This document shows positions 17,153 through 25,583 of a stretch of DNA of 56,133 nt, piece by piece; position 1 is the first letter of the stretch, and each line of letters begins with the position of its first letter. Source of the DNA: Verrucomicrobiota bacterium (GTDB lineage Bacteria > Verrucomicrobiota > Verrucomicrobiia > Opitutales > Opitutaceae); contig JAFEGO010000099.1 in NCBI GenBank assembly GCA_018239845.1, positions 1 through 56,133 of the forward strand, read 5' to 3'. The notes under the pieces were generated by a model. The model searched no databases and was not told the origin of the DNA. It saw nothing but the letters and a program-made list of their open reading frames with translations. The position numbers were made by a program, and so were the translations under genes.

Positions 17153-18289
17153 TCACTTCTCCCAGCTCCACTGGACCCCGAGCAAGCCCTCGTTCATCAG
17201 GTAGGCGGCGAGGGTGTAGTTCGAGCGGCTCCGCTCCCAGGTGTACTCGGCGTAGGCGGTCCAGCGCGCGCTGAGCTTCCGCTCCACGCGCAGCTCCGTC
17301 GCGTAGCTTTCCTTCAGCCGGGCCGGTGGCGCGGCGCCGAGCCCCACGGTCTGCACCTCGTACACGAGGCGTCTCGCGCTGGCTTCCAACCGCACCAGCC
17401 AGTCGCCCGCGGTCCACTCTGCGGTCTCCGCCAGCTTGTGCTCCCGGTAGTTGAAATACCCCGAGCCATTGTCCGCGTAGGTCAGCCGGCCCGCCCGCGT
17501 CACCAGCTTCCAGTGCTTCGCCCGGCCGGGCTTTGCCGTAAGACTGAGTTCCGTCTCCTCCTCGCCGATATGCAGGCGCGTGCCCGGCCGCGGCCGGCCG
17601 CCGGCGGAGTATTGCTGCCGGTGGTCGAAGGACCGTTCGCGCCAGATCTCCCCGAGGCTGGCTTCCAAGCGGTCCGCCGGCCGCCAACCCAGCCGGACCT
17701 CGCCTTCGTAGAGGTGATTGTTGTTGCTCCCGTCGCGGAAGGTCTCGCGCTTCGCCGTCCCCTTCGTCTCGAGCCAGCCTTGCGGCGCGAAGTCCCAGCG
17801 CAGCGCCGGACCCGCCGCCACGCCCGTCACCTGCAGCAGCGCCACGGTGCGAAGTATGTCCGTATCCGATACATCAAAGACCTCGTCGAGCCAGTAGCCC
17901 TGCCCCATGAGCGAGAACCTGAGCTTTTCCCCGATCCGGTAGCGCCACTCCGCCTGCGCCACCGCCTCCGTCTCGTGGTCCACCTCCAAGCCGCCCCGGT
18001 AGCGCGTGTCCTCGGCGTTGAGAAAAGCGTAGGCCTCCGTCCGCCCCTCCGGCAGACGCCACAGAAATGCCTCCACGCCCGCGCGCGCAAAGGCGCTGCC
18101 CTCCGGCGCGTACCGGCTCAGCAGGAGGTTATCCTTGTAGCCCGCGCCGCCGTGGAGGGTCACCGATCCCGACCACGCCGCGGGATTCGTCAGCATCGCC
18201 ACGATATCCGGCGGCAGGTCCGGCGCAGCCGCGCCAGCGGTTTGCCCGTGCAGGACAGCCGTCCCAGCGACCGCTAGCAGTGCCAGCAT
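17153..18289 (-). CDS. Putative outer-membrane beta-barrel protein
   Basis: A 378-residue exported protein with signal sequence MLALLAVAGTAVLHGQTAGA. The rest consists of alternating aromatic/charged strands, such as RFSLMGQGYWLDE, WKLVTRAGRLTYADNGSGYFNYREH and ARWTAYAEYTWERSRSNYTL, typical of a barrel, ending in VQWSWEK. No family name can be given. The frame is open upstream, but that part overlaps a terminator hairpin and the previous gene. ATG 18289 is taken; a GTG at 18322 would give a more basic N-terminus but lies in the hairpin loop. It is followed after 4 bp by the kinase, which may sense its state. Confidence 0.7.
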   Translation of the reverse strand: MLALLAVAGTAVLHGQTAGAAAPDLPPDIVAMLTNPAAWSGSVTLHGGAGYKDNLLLSRYAPEGSAFARAGVEAFLWRLPEGRTEAYAFLNAEDTRYRGGLEVDHETEAVAQAEWRYRIGEKLRFSLMGQGYWLDEVFDVSDTDILRTVALLQVTGVAAGPALRWDFAPQGWLETKGTAKRETFRDGSNNNHLYEGEVRLGWRPADRLEASLGEIWRERSFDHRQQYSAGGRPRPGTRLHIGEEETELSLTAKPGRAKHWKLVTRAGRLTYADNGSGYFNYREHKLAETAEWTAGDWLVRLEASARRLVYEVQTVGLGAAPPARLKESYATELRVERKLSARWTAYAEYTWERSRSNYTLAAYLMNEGLLGVQWSWEK

Positions 18290-18300
18290 CCAGCCGCGGG

Positions 18301-18337
18301 AAAAACAAAAAGGCAGCCGCACAACACCACGGCTGCC
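18301..18337 (-). terminator. Terminator or attenuator between two co-oriented genes
   Basis: On the minus strand GGCAGCCG and its complement (8 bp, 18312-18319 with 18330-18337, 10-base loop) are followed by TTTTTGTTTTT (18301-18311). It ends the small helical gene at 18363, but the ATG of the next gene lies only 12 bases further on. The downstream operon must therefore depend on read-through, or on a promoter I do not see. Confidence 0.75.
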
Positions 18338-18362
18338 CTTCCTGACCGAAAGCTTGGCGCAC

Positions 18363-18731
18363 TCAGCCACCGCCACCGCTCGTCGGCGCCGTCTTGCGCA
18401 GGTCGCGCAGCTTTTCGCGGATGTCCTTGGCGAGGGCCTTTTGCTGGGCGACGAGGTCCTTCGCATCCGCGCGCAGCTTGTCGATGATCGCCTGCCGCTG
18501 CTCGGGCGTCGCGGTCTTCAGCTGGTCGAGCACGGCCTTGCGGGCCGCGATGAGCGCATCGCGCTTGGCGCTGAAATTATCGATCGCCGCCTGGATGGCC
18601 GTCGGCACCTCCGTTTTAACCGGAGGCGTGAGCGGGGTGGCCGAGACGGTGGTGCTTTGGGCCGACAGCGCGGTCGTGCAGGCGGCCAGCCCGGCCGCCA
18701 GGAGCACATGCTTTAGAGTGAAAATTTTCAT
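18363..18731 (-). CDS. Small exported alpha-helical protein
   Basis: A 122-residue protein. The signal peptide MKIFTLKHVLLAAGLAACTTALSAQ contains a cysteine, but the context is not a convincing lipobox. Residues about 43-112 form one long charged helix or coiled coil with repeated KAVLDQLKTATPEQRQAIIDKL and KDLVAQQKALAKDIREKL, similar in style to periplasmic Spy-like or LTXXQ proteins but without a clear LTxxQ motif. The C-terminus is Gly-rich. It probably acts in the periplasm, perhaps as a small chaperone or structural protein. A terminator follows 26 bases after the stop. Confidence 0.75.
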   Translation of the reverse strand: MKIFTLKHVLLAAGLAACTTALSAQSTTVSATPLTPPVKTEVPTAIQAAIDNFSAKRDALIAARKAVLDQLKTATPEQRQAIIDKLRADAKDLVAQQKALAKDIREKLRDLRKTAPTSGGGG

Positions 18732-18987
18732 GGGACAGGGCTGCGGGATGAGACGGAATTTGGCCTGAATAATTGCACACTTCGAGCCAATCCTACTTAA
18801 TTTTGTTTGTTATTAGTCACCAGTGGTTAAAGAAAGACCGAGCCACCCGTCTTCGCGACGATCAGTGGAGAATAACCCCCAACTCCGGCCTGAATCCGGG
18901 GAAATTTCCCCGTTTCAGGCTCGATCCACCAAAACCCATCACGCGCATTGCCCCGCCGCGTTTTTCCGCCTGCACTCCCACCACCCC

Positions 18988-20898
18988 ATGAAAACGGTCC
19001 ACGACCTCGCCCCCTTACCCTGGACACTGACCGGCTATGCGCCCGAAACCTGGCGCTTTCTCGCCGGCACCGATCTCGGCGCGCCCAGCGTCGCGGAAGT
19101 GACACCCGTGAAAGCCCGCGTGCCCGCCTCCGTGCAGCAGCTCCTGCTCGAGGGCGGTGTCATCCCCGACTGGAACCACGGCCTCAACAGCCGCGCCGTC
19201 GAGTGGGTCGAGCATCGCAACTGGGTCTTCTCCACCGTGGTGCCGCGCGCGTTGCTCGCCGCGGGCCCGGTGCGCCGCCTGCGCTGCGCCGGCCTCGATG
19301 CCGCCGGCTGGGTGTGCTGCAACAATCAGCTCGTCGGCCGCTTTGAGAACGGGTTCATCGAACATGTCTTCGATCTTTCCGCGATCCCGCTCGCCGACGA
19401 AAATCCGCTCCAGATCATCTTTGACCTGCCGCCGCGCTGGCTGGGCCAGTTTCACCACACCTCGCGCATCCGCGATTGGAAGGCGCGTTTCAACTACACG
19501 TGGGACTGGCAGCCGCGCCTGGTCCAGATCGGCATCTGGGACCGCGTCACGCTTGAGGTCACCGACGGCCGGGAGCTCGCCAACGTCCGCTGCCAGCTCG
19601 CGCCCGATGGCTTCACCGTCTTCGGCGACGCCCCCGCACGCGTCGAGGTACGCCTCGAGGATGGCGACCGCTGCCTAGTAAACACCACCGTCGAGCCCGC
19701 GCAACTCGCCGCCGGCGCGGCCTTCGCCAATCTGGCGGTCGAGCCGTGGTGGCCCAATCGCGAGGGCCCGCAGAAAACCTACCGCCTCTCCGTCCGCCTG
19801 CCCGGTGCGGACGAATGGGTCCGCATCGTCGGTTTCAAAAACGTGACGTGGCAGGCCTGCACCAATGCTCCCGCCGCCGCCGATCCGTGGATCTGCGTCG
19901 TCAACGGCCGGCCCCTCTTTCTCCAGGGCGTCAACTGGACGCCCATCCGCCCCAACTACGCCGACGTCATTGCCGCCGACTACGAGGTGCGCATCCGCAC
20001 CTACGCGGAGATGGGCTGCAATGTCTTTCGCGTCTGGGGCGGCGCCTTTTTGGAGAAAGAGGTCTTCTACGATCTCTGCGACCGCTACGGGATTTTGATC
20101 TGGCAGGAGTTCCCCTTCTCCTCGTCCGGCATCGACAACTGGCCGCCGGAAGACCCGCAGGTCTTCGCGGAGACGCGCCCCATCGTCCGCTCCTACATCA
20201 CGCGTCGCCAGCACCATGCCGCCCTGCTCTGCTGGTGCGGCGGCAACGAGCTCCAAGGCGCGATGGACGGCGGCAAATACGGCTCCGGCGTCCCCACGCC
20301 TGCCTCGCATCCGCTGCTCGCGATGATGGGCGAGGAGACCGCCGCGCTCGACCCCACCCGCCGCTACCTCCACACCTCGCCCGCCGGCCCGCGCGCGCAG
20401 GTCAACGAAAAGGAATATGGCCTCGGCCTGCACTGGGACATCCATGGCCCGTGGTGGCCCGCGTCGCAGACGTATTGGGATCGTGACGACTCGCTGTTCC
20501 GCTCCGAGGTCGGCGCCGCCGGGGCGAGCCCGCTCGACATCCTCCAGGAATTCTTCGGCGCGACCGACGGCCTGCTGCCGCTCGACGAGAGCAATCCGCT
20601 CTGGCGCCGCTTCGGTTTCTGGCTCCAGGCCGATGCCTTTCAAAAGGACCACGGCCGCCCGCCACGCGACCTTGCCGAATACGTGACGTGGAGCCAGCGC
20701 CTGCAAACCGCCGCCCTCGACCGCGCCGCGCGCACGACCAAGGCGCGCTTCCCCGGCATCGGCGGCTTCATCGTGTGGATGGGCCACGACCCCTTCCCCT
20801 GCCCGTGCAACACCGCCGTCCTCGACTTCCACGGCCGCATGAAGCCCGCCGCCCGCGTCCTGCAGGATATCTTCCTCGCGCCGCCCGGCCGGCCTTAA
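18988..20898 (+). CDS. Glycoside hydrolase family 2, beta-mannosidase-like
   Basis: A 636-residue enzyme without a signal peptide, hence probably cytoplasmic. An N-terminal jelly-roll domain (RFNYTWDWQPRLVQIGIWD) and an Ig-like domain precede a TIM barrel from about residue 300. In the barrel, GVNWTPI and EMGCNVFRVWGG are family signatures. The acid/base is E421 in CWCGGNELQG and the likely nucleophile E507 in FRSEVGAAG. It is shorter than typical beta-mannosidases (about 850 residues). It converges with a sugar ABC transporter 24 bp away, which suggests that imported beta-mannosides or related oligosaccharides are hydrolysed inside the cell. The ATG at 18988 fits the start of the jelly roll. 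Confidence 0.88.
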   Translation: MKTVHDLAPLPWTLTGYAPETWRFLAGTDLGAPSVAEVTPVKARVPASVQQLLLEGGVIPDWNHGLNSRAVEWVEHRNWVFSTVVPRALLAAGPVRRLRCAGLDAAGWVCCNNQLVGRFENGFIEHVFDLSAIPLADENPLQIIFDLPPRWLGQFHHTSRIRDWKARFNYTWDWQPRLVQIGIWDRVTLEVTDGRELANVRCQLAPDGFTVFGDAPARVEVRLEDGDRCLVNTTVEPAQLAAGAAFANLAVEPWWPNREGPQKTYRLSVRLPGADEWVRIVGFKNVTWQACTNAPAAADPWICVVNGRPLFLQGVNWTPIRPNYADVIAADYEVRIRTYAEMGCNVFRVWGGAFLEKEVFYDLCDRYGILIWQEFPFSSSGIDNWPPEDPQVFAETRPIVRSYITRRQHHAALLCWCGGNELQGAMDGGKYGSGVPTPASHPLLAMMGEETAALDPTRRYLHTSPAGPRAQVNEKEYGLGLHWDIHGPWWPASQTYWDRDDSLFRSEVGAAGASPLDILQEFFGATDGLLPLDESNPLWRRFGFWLQADAFQKDHGRPPRDLAEYVTWSQRLQTAALDRAARTTKARFPGIGGFIVWMGHDPFPCPCNTAVLDFHGRMKPAARVLQDIFLAPPGRP

Positions 20899-20922
20899 GC
20901 CGCGCCGGTTAGCCGCACCGGC

Positions 20923-21783
20923 CTAGCCTTTCACGCCCGACGCCGCCGCGCCTTCGACGAAGCGGCGCTGGACGATCGCAAAGAGCACGATCACGGGCAG
21001 GACCATCACGGTCGCGAGCGTCATCACGAGGTGCCACGGCACCTGGCCGGTGCCGCCGCCGGCGAGCTGCTCGGCCCGCGCGATGAAGTACAGCAGCCCC
21101 ATCGGCAGCGTGTAGGTGCTCTCGTTGTGCAGGTAGATGAGCGGGTTGAAGAGATCGTTCCAGCTCCAGAGAAAGGTGAAGACCAGCACGGTCAGCACGG
21201 CCGGGCGGCTCATCGGCACGACCAGCTGCCACAGGATCGTCCACTCCGAGGCGCCGTCGAGTCGCGCCGCCTCGATGAAGCTGCGGGGGATGGTGCGGAA
21301 AAATTGCCGCAGGAGGAAGATCCCGAAGATGTTGCCGCCGAACCACGCCGGCAGCACCAGCGGCAGGTAGGTGTTGACCCAGTGCAGCGCGGCGTAGGCG
21401 TTGAATAACGGAATAACTGTGACCTGCGCCGGAAGCATGAGCGTGGCCAGCAGCGCGCCGAAGAGCAGCTCCTTGTGCCGGACGTCGTAGTACGCAAACG
21501 CGTAGGCCGCCGGGCAGCAGGTCAGCAGCGTCCCGCCGATCACCATCGCGGCGACGAAGGCGGAATTGAGGAAGAAGCGGTAAAAGGCGAAGCCTTCCCA
21601 CACGGTGCGGTAGTTCGCCCACTGCGGCGACGCGGGCAGCCAGGGCCCGGGGGACTGGAGGATCTCGGGCTGGGTCTTGAGGCTCGTCAGGACCATCCAG
21701 GCGAGCGGCAACAGCATCACGGCGGCGCCGAGGACAAGCAGCACGACGACGAGAAGGTTGAGGGAGCGGCGGGGTTGGTCCAT
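20923..21783 (-). CDS. Carbohydrate ABC transporter permease (MalG/CUT1 type)
   Basis: A 286-residue inner-membrane permease with six predicted membrane segments. The EAA loop that contacts the ATPase is EAARLDGASEWTILWQLVVP, and the N-terminal PLAWMVLTSLKT is typical of MalG-like subunits. It is the last gene of a three-gene operon with another permease and a binding protein. No ATPase gene is present, so a shared MsmX/UgpC-type ATPase encoded elsewhere is likely. The ATG at 21783 was chosen because it lies 5 bases after the previous stop. Confidence 0.93.
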   Translation of the reverse strand: MDQPRRSLNLLVVVLLVLGAAVMLLPLAWMVLTSLKTQPEILQSPGPWLPASPQWANYRTVWEGFAFYRFFLNSAFVAAMVIGGTLLTCCPAAYAFAYYDVRHKELLFGALLATLMLPAQVTVIPLFNAYAALHWVNTYLPLVLPAWFGGNIFGIFLLRQFFRTIPRSFIEAARLDGASEWTILWQLVVPMSRPAVLTVLVFTFLWSWNDLFNPLIYLHNESTYTLPMGLLYFIARAEQLAGGGTGQVPWHLVMTLATVMVLPVIVLFAIVQRRFVEGAAASGVKG

Positions 21784-21788
21784 GGCGT

Positions 21789-22685
21789 TCAGTCCCCGTA
21801 GTGCACCCAGCGGCGGCTGAGGCGGAAGTTGAGCCAGGTGATGAGCATGATCACCGCGAAGAGCAGCCACGCCATCGCGCTCGCGAGGCCCATGTGGAAG
21901 TATGTGAAGGCCTGCTGATAGAGATTGAGCCCGTAAAACAGCGTCGCCCGCGCCGGCCCGCCGGGCGTCAGCCCCTGCGCCGCGCCGAAGGCATACGCGA
22001 CGTCAAAGACCTTGAGCGCGCCGATCACCCCCATGACGACATTGAAGAAAAGCACAGGCGAGAGAAGCGGCAGCGTCACATGGCGGAAGCGCGCCCAAGC
22101 CCCCGCCCCGTCGATGTGCGCCGCCTCGTACAGTTCGCGCGGGATGTTTTGCAGGCCGCCGAGGAAAATCACCATCGGATACCCGAAGCCCCAAAGGCTG
22201 ATCATGATCACGACCGGAAGCGCCCAGGCGGGCGAGCCGAGCCACGCCGGTCCTGTGAAGCCTGCGAGCGCGAGCACGCGGTTGAGCAGGCCGCCGTCGG
22301 ACTGGAAGATATAGACGAACACCGCGACGCTCGCCGCCTGCGGCAGAATCGACGGCAGGAAATACACGCTGCGCCAGAAGCCGCGGCCGCGCACCGGCTG
22401 GTTGAGCAGCAGCGCCACGCCCAGCGCGGCGGCCAGCGAGAGCGGCAGCTGGACCGCGGCGAAGACCAGCGTGACCTTGATCGACGGCCAGAACGCCGGG
22501 TCGGAGAAAATCAGGTACGCGTAGTTGCGCAGCCCGGTGAAGTGCGGCGCGGAGACCACATCGTACTGGCAGAAGCTCAGCCAGAGCGAACGGAGCATGG
22601 GCCAGAGGCTGAAGAGCACGAAGCCCGCCAGCGCGGGGCCGGTGAAGAGCCAGAACCAAAGCTGCTCGGCACGGCGCGATTTCAT
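21789..22685 (-). CDS. Carbohydrate ABC transporter permease (MalF/CUT1 type)
   Basis: A 298-residue permease with six membrane segments. It has the CUT1 N-terminus LFTGPALAGFVLFSLWPMLRSL and the EAA loop EAAHIDGAGAWARFRHVTLP. It pairs with the downstream MalG-type subunit to form the channel for a sugar or oligosaccharide. Its ATG overlaps the stop of the binding-protein gene (ATGA at 22682-22685), implying coupled translation. The length is normal for the family. Confidence 0.93.
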   Translation of the reverse strand: MKSRRAEQLWFWLFTGPALAGFVLFSLWPMLRSLWLSFCQYDVVSAPHFTGLRNYAYLIFSDPAFWPSIKVTLVFAAVQLPLSLAAALGVALLLNQPVRGRGFWRSVYFLPSILPQAASVAVFVYIFQSDGGLLNRVLALAGFTGPAWLGSPAWALPVVIMISLWGFGYPMVIFLGGLQNIPRELYEAAHIDGAGAWARFRHVTLPLLSPVLFFNVVMGVIGALKVFDVAYAFGAAQGLTPGGPARATLFYGLNLYQQAFTYFHMGLASAMAWLLFAVIMLITWLNFRLSRRWVHYGD

Positions 22686-23989
22686 GGCGGGGTGCGGCCG
22701 GCGAAGGTCGCGAGGTATTGGTTGACGGCGGCCGCGGCGCGGCGGCCCGCCTCCTCCGGGCCGAACTCGCCCATGACCATCCGGTCGATCTCGGGCTGCA
22801 CCACCTGCAGCATGATCTCGATGAAGTCGGGGTGGCGCGGGATCGGCTCGGCGTATTTTAGCTGCGCATACACGGCGGCGAGGTGGCGTGGGCTCCCCTG
22901 CCGGAGCGGGTCGCGCAGCGTGGCTTCGGCGACCGAGCGCCGCACGGCAATGCCGCCGCGGTTGACGATGGCGGCGATGGCCGCGGGGCGCGTCAGGTAC
23001 TTCATCAGCGCCCAGGTCTCCTCCCGGTGGCGGGTGATGTTGCTGAGGGCGTAGCCCGCGATGGCGACCTCACCGCCGCGACGTGTCGCCGGCCCCGCGG
23101 GCAGCAGCTGCACATCCCAGTCGAGCCCCGGCGTCTGGTTGTAGTTGAGCCAGTAGTTGACATGGCCGCCGACGAGCATGGCGACGCGCTGGTTGACGAA
23201 GCCGTTGACCGGCTCGTAGCCGCCCGGCGCGCTGATGCCGAAGCGGCTCGATTTCTCCAGATAGAACTTCAGCCCGGCGACGGCCGCGGCTGAGTCGAGC
23301 ACACAGCGGCGACCGTCCGGGGAAAATACCGTGCCCCCCGCCTGCCGCACATAGATCAGCCACTCGCCCCACCAGCCTTCCATCCGCGAACAGCCCCACA
23401 CGCCGGGATCCGTCGCGGTGGCGGGGCGGGTCAGCTTCTTCCCCGCCCGCACGAGGTCGTCCCAGGTCCAGTCCGCGGCGGGCTCGGGCAACCCGGCCTC
23501 GCGAAAGAGGCGGCGGTTGTAGTAAAGCAGGGCGACATTCACCGCCTCGGGCACCACATAGTAGCGCCCGTCGCGCTGCATGGCGGCGCGGATTTCCGGG
23601 AAATAATCGTCCAACCCGATCTCCGCGGCGTCGCGCTGCACGAGAGGCGTGAGGTCGCTCATGAACGGCAGCAGGTAGCTGATCCACACGTCGCCGGAGT
23701 AAAACATGTCCGGCGTCCGCCCCGCCGCCGCGAGGGTCTTGAACTTCATGTGGTACTCGCTCCCCGGCACCCAGATCATCCGCACCTCGATGTCCGGATG
23801 CTGCCGCTCGAACTCCGCCACCTCCTGCTCGTAAAAATCGCGCAGGGGCGAGATCGTGACGATCCACGTGATCACCTTGCGCCCGTTGTGCACCGCGGGC
23901 TCGCGATCCCGCCCCGCCCACCAGAAACCGGTGGCGGCCAGCGCGATGAGGGCGATCCACAGCGCGGGTTCGCGAAAACGGGAAAGCAT
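22682..23989 (-). CDS. Extracellular sugar-binding protein of ABC transporter
   Basis: A 435-residue family-1 solute-binding protein. An N-terminal membrane anchor (PALWIALIALAATGFWWAG) lacks the usual lipobox cysteine, so it is either cleaved or stays as a membrane-tethered protein. The fold is recognised by FEEQEVAEFERQHPDIEV-type wording (here YEQEVAEFERQHPDIEVRMIW), LAAAGRTPDMFYSGDVW and TRPAAIAAIVNRGGIAVRRS. It delivers substrate to the two downstream permeases. The GH2 enzyme on the other side suggests a mannoside or similar beta-linked sugar. The ATG at 23989 begins the anchor segment. Confidence 0.9.
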   Translation of the reverse strand: MLSRFREPALWIALIALAATGFWWAGRDREPAVHNGRKVITWIVTISPLRDFYEQEVAEFERQHPDIEVRMIWVPGSEYHMKFKTLAAAGRTPDMFYSGDVWISYLLPFMSDLTPLVQRDAAEIGLDDYFPEIRAAMQRDGRYYVVPEAVNVALLYYNRRLFREAGLPEPAADWTWDDLVRAGKKLTRPATATDPGVWGCSRMEGWWGEWLIYVRQAGGTVFSPDGRRCVLDSAAAVAGLKFYLEKSSRFGISAPGGYEPVNGFVNQRVAMLVGGHVNYWLNYNQTPGLDWDVQLLPAGPATRRGGEVAIAGYALSNITRHREETWALMKYLTRPAAIAAIVNRGGIAVRRSVAEATLRDPLRQGSPRHLAAVYAQLKYAEPIPRHPDFIEIMLQVVQPEIDRMVMGEFGPEEAGRRAAAAVNQYLATFAGRTPP

Positions 23990-24089
23990 GAGGGAGGGGG
24001 TAACCGCGGGGCAGGCCGCGGCGGGGTGAGGCCATTGGGCAGGGCCGGAGGCGGGTTGGCAATCCCGCAATATCGTTTCAACCCGGCTC

Positions 24090-25484
24090 TTACGCGACTC
24101 CGTCAGGCTTGCCCTCGCGGTCGGTCTTCAGCCGGTACCGCACCACGTCGCGCGATACGCCGAGCAGCCGCGCGGCTGCCGAGACGTTGCCCTCCGCCTG
24201 CTGCAGGGCGCGCGCGACGAGTTCGTCGATCGCGGACTCGAGCATGAATCCGCTTTCTGGAAACACAAAGCCCGGCCGCAGCCAGCGCAGCCCCTCCGCG
24301 CCCTCGCCGGCCTCCGCGCCGAGGTGCGCAAACTCCAACCCACGGTCGCTGCCGAAGACGATCGCCCGCTCGATCTCGTGCGCCAGCTCGCGGACGTTGC
24401 CGGGCCAGCGGTGCGCCCGCAGTCGCACCCGGCCCGCTTCAGGGATCGTCGCCAGCTTGAGGCCGTAGCGCCGCCCCACCCGCGCGAGCAGCGCCTCCGC
24501 CAGCGTCACGATGTCGTCACCCCGCTCGCGCAGCGGCGGCAGGCTCACGCGGAACAGGTCGAGCCGGTGCAGCAAGTCTTCGCGGAATTTCCCCGTCCGC
24601 ACCAGTTCGCGCAGGTCCGTGTTCGTCGCCGCGATGATGCGCACGTCCACCGGGATCGTCTTCGTCGCGCCCACCCGACGCAGCGCGCCATCCTCCAGCA
24701 CGGTGAGCAGTTTCGCCTGCAGCGGCAGGGCGAGGCTCGGCAATTCGTCGAGAAAGAGCGTGCCCCCATCCGCCGCCTCCAGCAGGCCGATGCGCGCGGT
24801 CTTGGCGTCGGTGAACGCCCCCCGCTCGTGGCCGAACAGCTCCGCCTCCGCGAGGGCCTCCGGCACCGCCGAGCAATTCAGCTCCACCAGCGGCCCGTCC
24901 GCCCGCGGGCCGTGCCGGTGGATCCAGCGCGCCACCGCGGTCTTGCCCGTGCCGGTCTCGCCTTCGATCAGCACAGGTGGCAACCGGGTGCCGAGGCGCT
25001 TGTCCGCCGAGGTGATCTTGGCCAGCTGCTCATGCAGAGGGGCCAGGCTGCGGCCGAAGAGAAACTCATCCTCCTGCCCGCGGCGAAACTCCTCTGCGCG
25101 CTGCTTTTGCTGCCCGCGCCGCGCCTGCGCAAATCGCACCGGCAGCTCCCCGGGGTCGAAGGGCTTCACGAGGTAGTCGGCCGCGCCGGCGCGCAGCGCC
25201 TCCACCGCGCCGGCCACCCCGCCCTCCGCCGTCATCACGATCACGCTCGTCGTCGCGGGCAGCGCGTGCTCCCGCAGCAGATCCGGCCCGCGGCCATCGG
25301 GCAGGTTCACGTCGATCAGGGCTGCGTCGAATCCGAGCACCGCCGCCGCGCGCCGCGCCTCGGCCAGCGTGCCCACCGCGGTCACCTCCGCGCCTTCCTT
25401 CTCCAGGTAGGCCGTCAGCCGCCGGCGCAGCAGCGCCTCGTCCTCGATCAGCAAAAAGCTCATTCCCGCGAGCGGCGATTTCAT
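24090..25484 (-). CDS. NtrC-type sigma-54 response regulator with GAFTDA loop
   Basis: A 464-residue three-domain regulator. The receiver has phospho-acceptor D58 (LIDVNLPDG) and K107 (YLVKPFD). The AAA+ domain has Walker A GETGTGKT (175-182) and Walker [11 protein letters not shown]. The C-terminal Fis-type helix-turn-helix is [21 protein letters not shown]. The sigma-54 contact loop reads GAFTDA (222-227) instead of GAFTGA, a variant I believe occurs in other phyla but which may alter sigma-54 contact. The start at 25484 or 25463 is uncertain. No kinase is adjacent; the kinase at 15736 is a possible partner. It may control the sugar transporter operon 100 bp downstream. Confidence 0.9.
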   Translation of the reverse strand: MKSPLAGMSFLLIEDEALLRRRLTAYLEKEGAEVTAVGTLAEARRAAAVLGFDAALIDVNLPDGRGPDLLREHALPATTSVIVMTAEGGVAGAVEALRAGAADYLVKPFDPGELPVRFAQARRGQQKQRAEEFRRGQEDEFLFGRSLAPLHEQLAKITSADKRLGTRLPPVLIEGETGTGKTAVARWIHRHGPRADGPLVELNCSAVPEALAEAELFGHERGAFTDAKTARIGLLEAADGGTLFLDELPSLALPLQAKLLTVLEDGALRRVGATKTIPVDVRIIAATNTDLRELVRTGKFREDLLHRLDLFRVSLPPLRERGDDIVTLAEALLARVGRRYGLKLATIPEAGRVRLRAHRWPGNVRELAHEIERAIVFGSDRGLEFAHLGAEAGEGAEGLRWLRPGFVFPESGFMLESAIDELVARALQQAEGNVSAAARLLGVSRDVVRYRLKTDREGKPDGVA

Positions 25485-25583
25485 GTGGTCGGCGCACGCT
25501 ACGCCGCCCGTTCGGGCGCACACCACCCTAATTTTTCCCGCGCTTGTCTCCCTGCGCCGGACCGCGCTTCCTGTTTCCCACCG

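Noticed and set aside
20904..20922. Hairpin between the GH2 gene and the permease as a terminator
   Set aside because: Only five paired bases and no T-tract; too weak to call.
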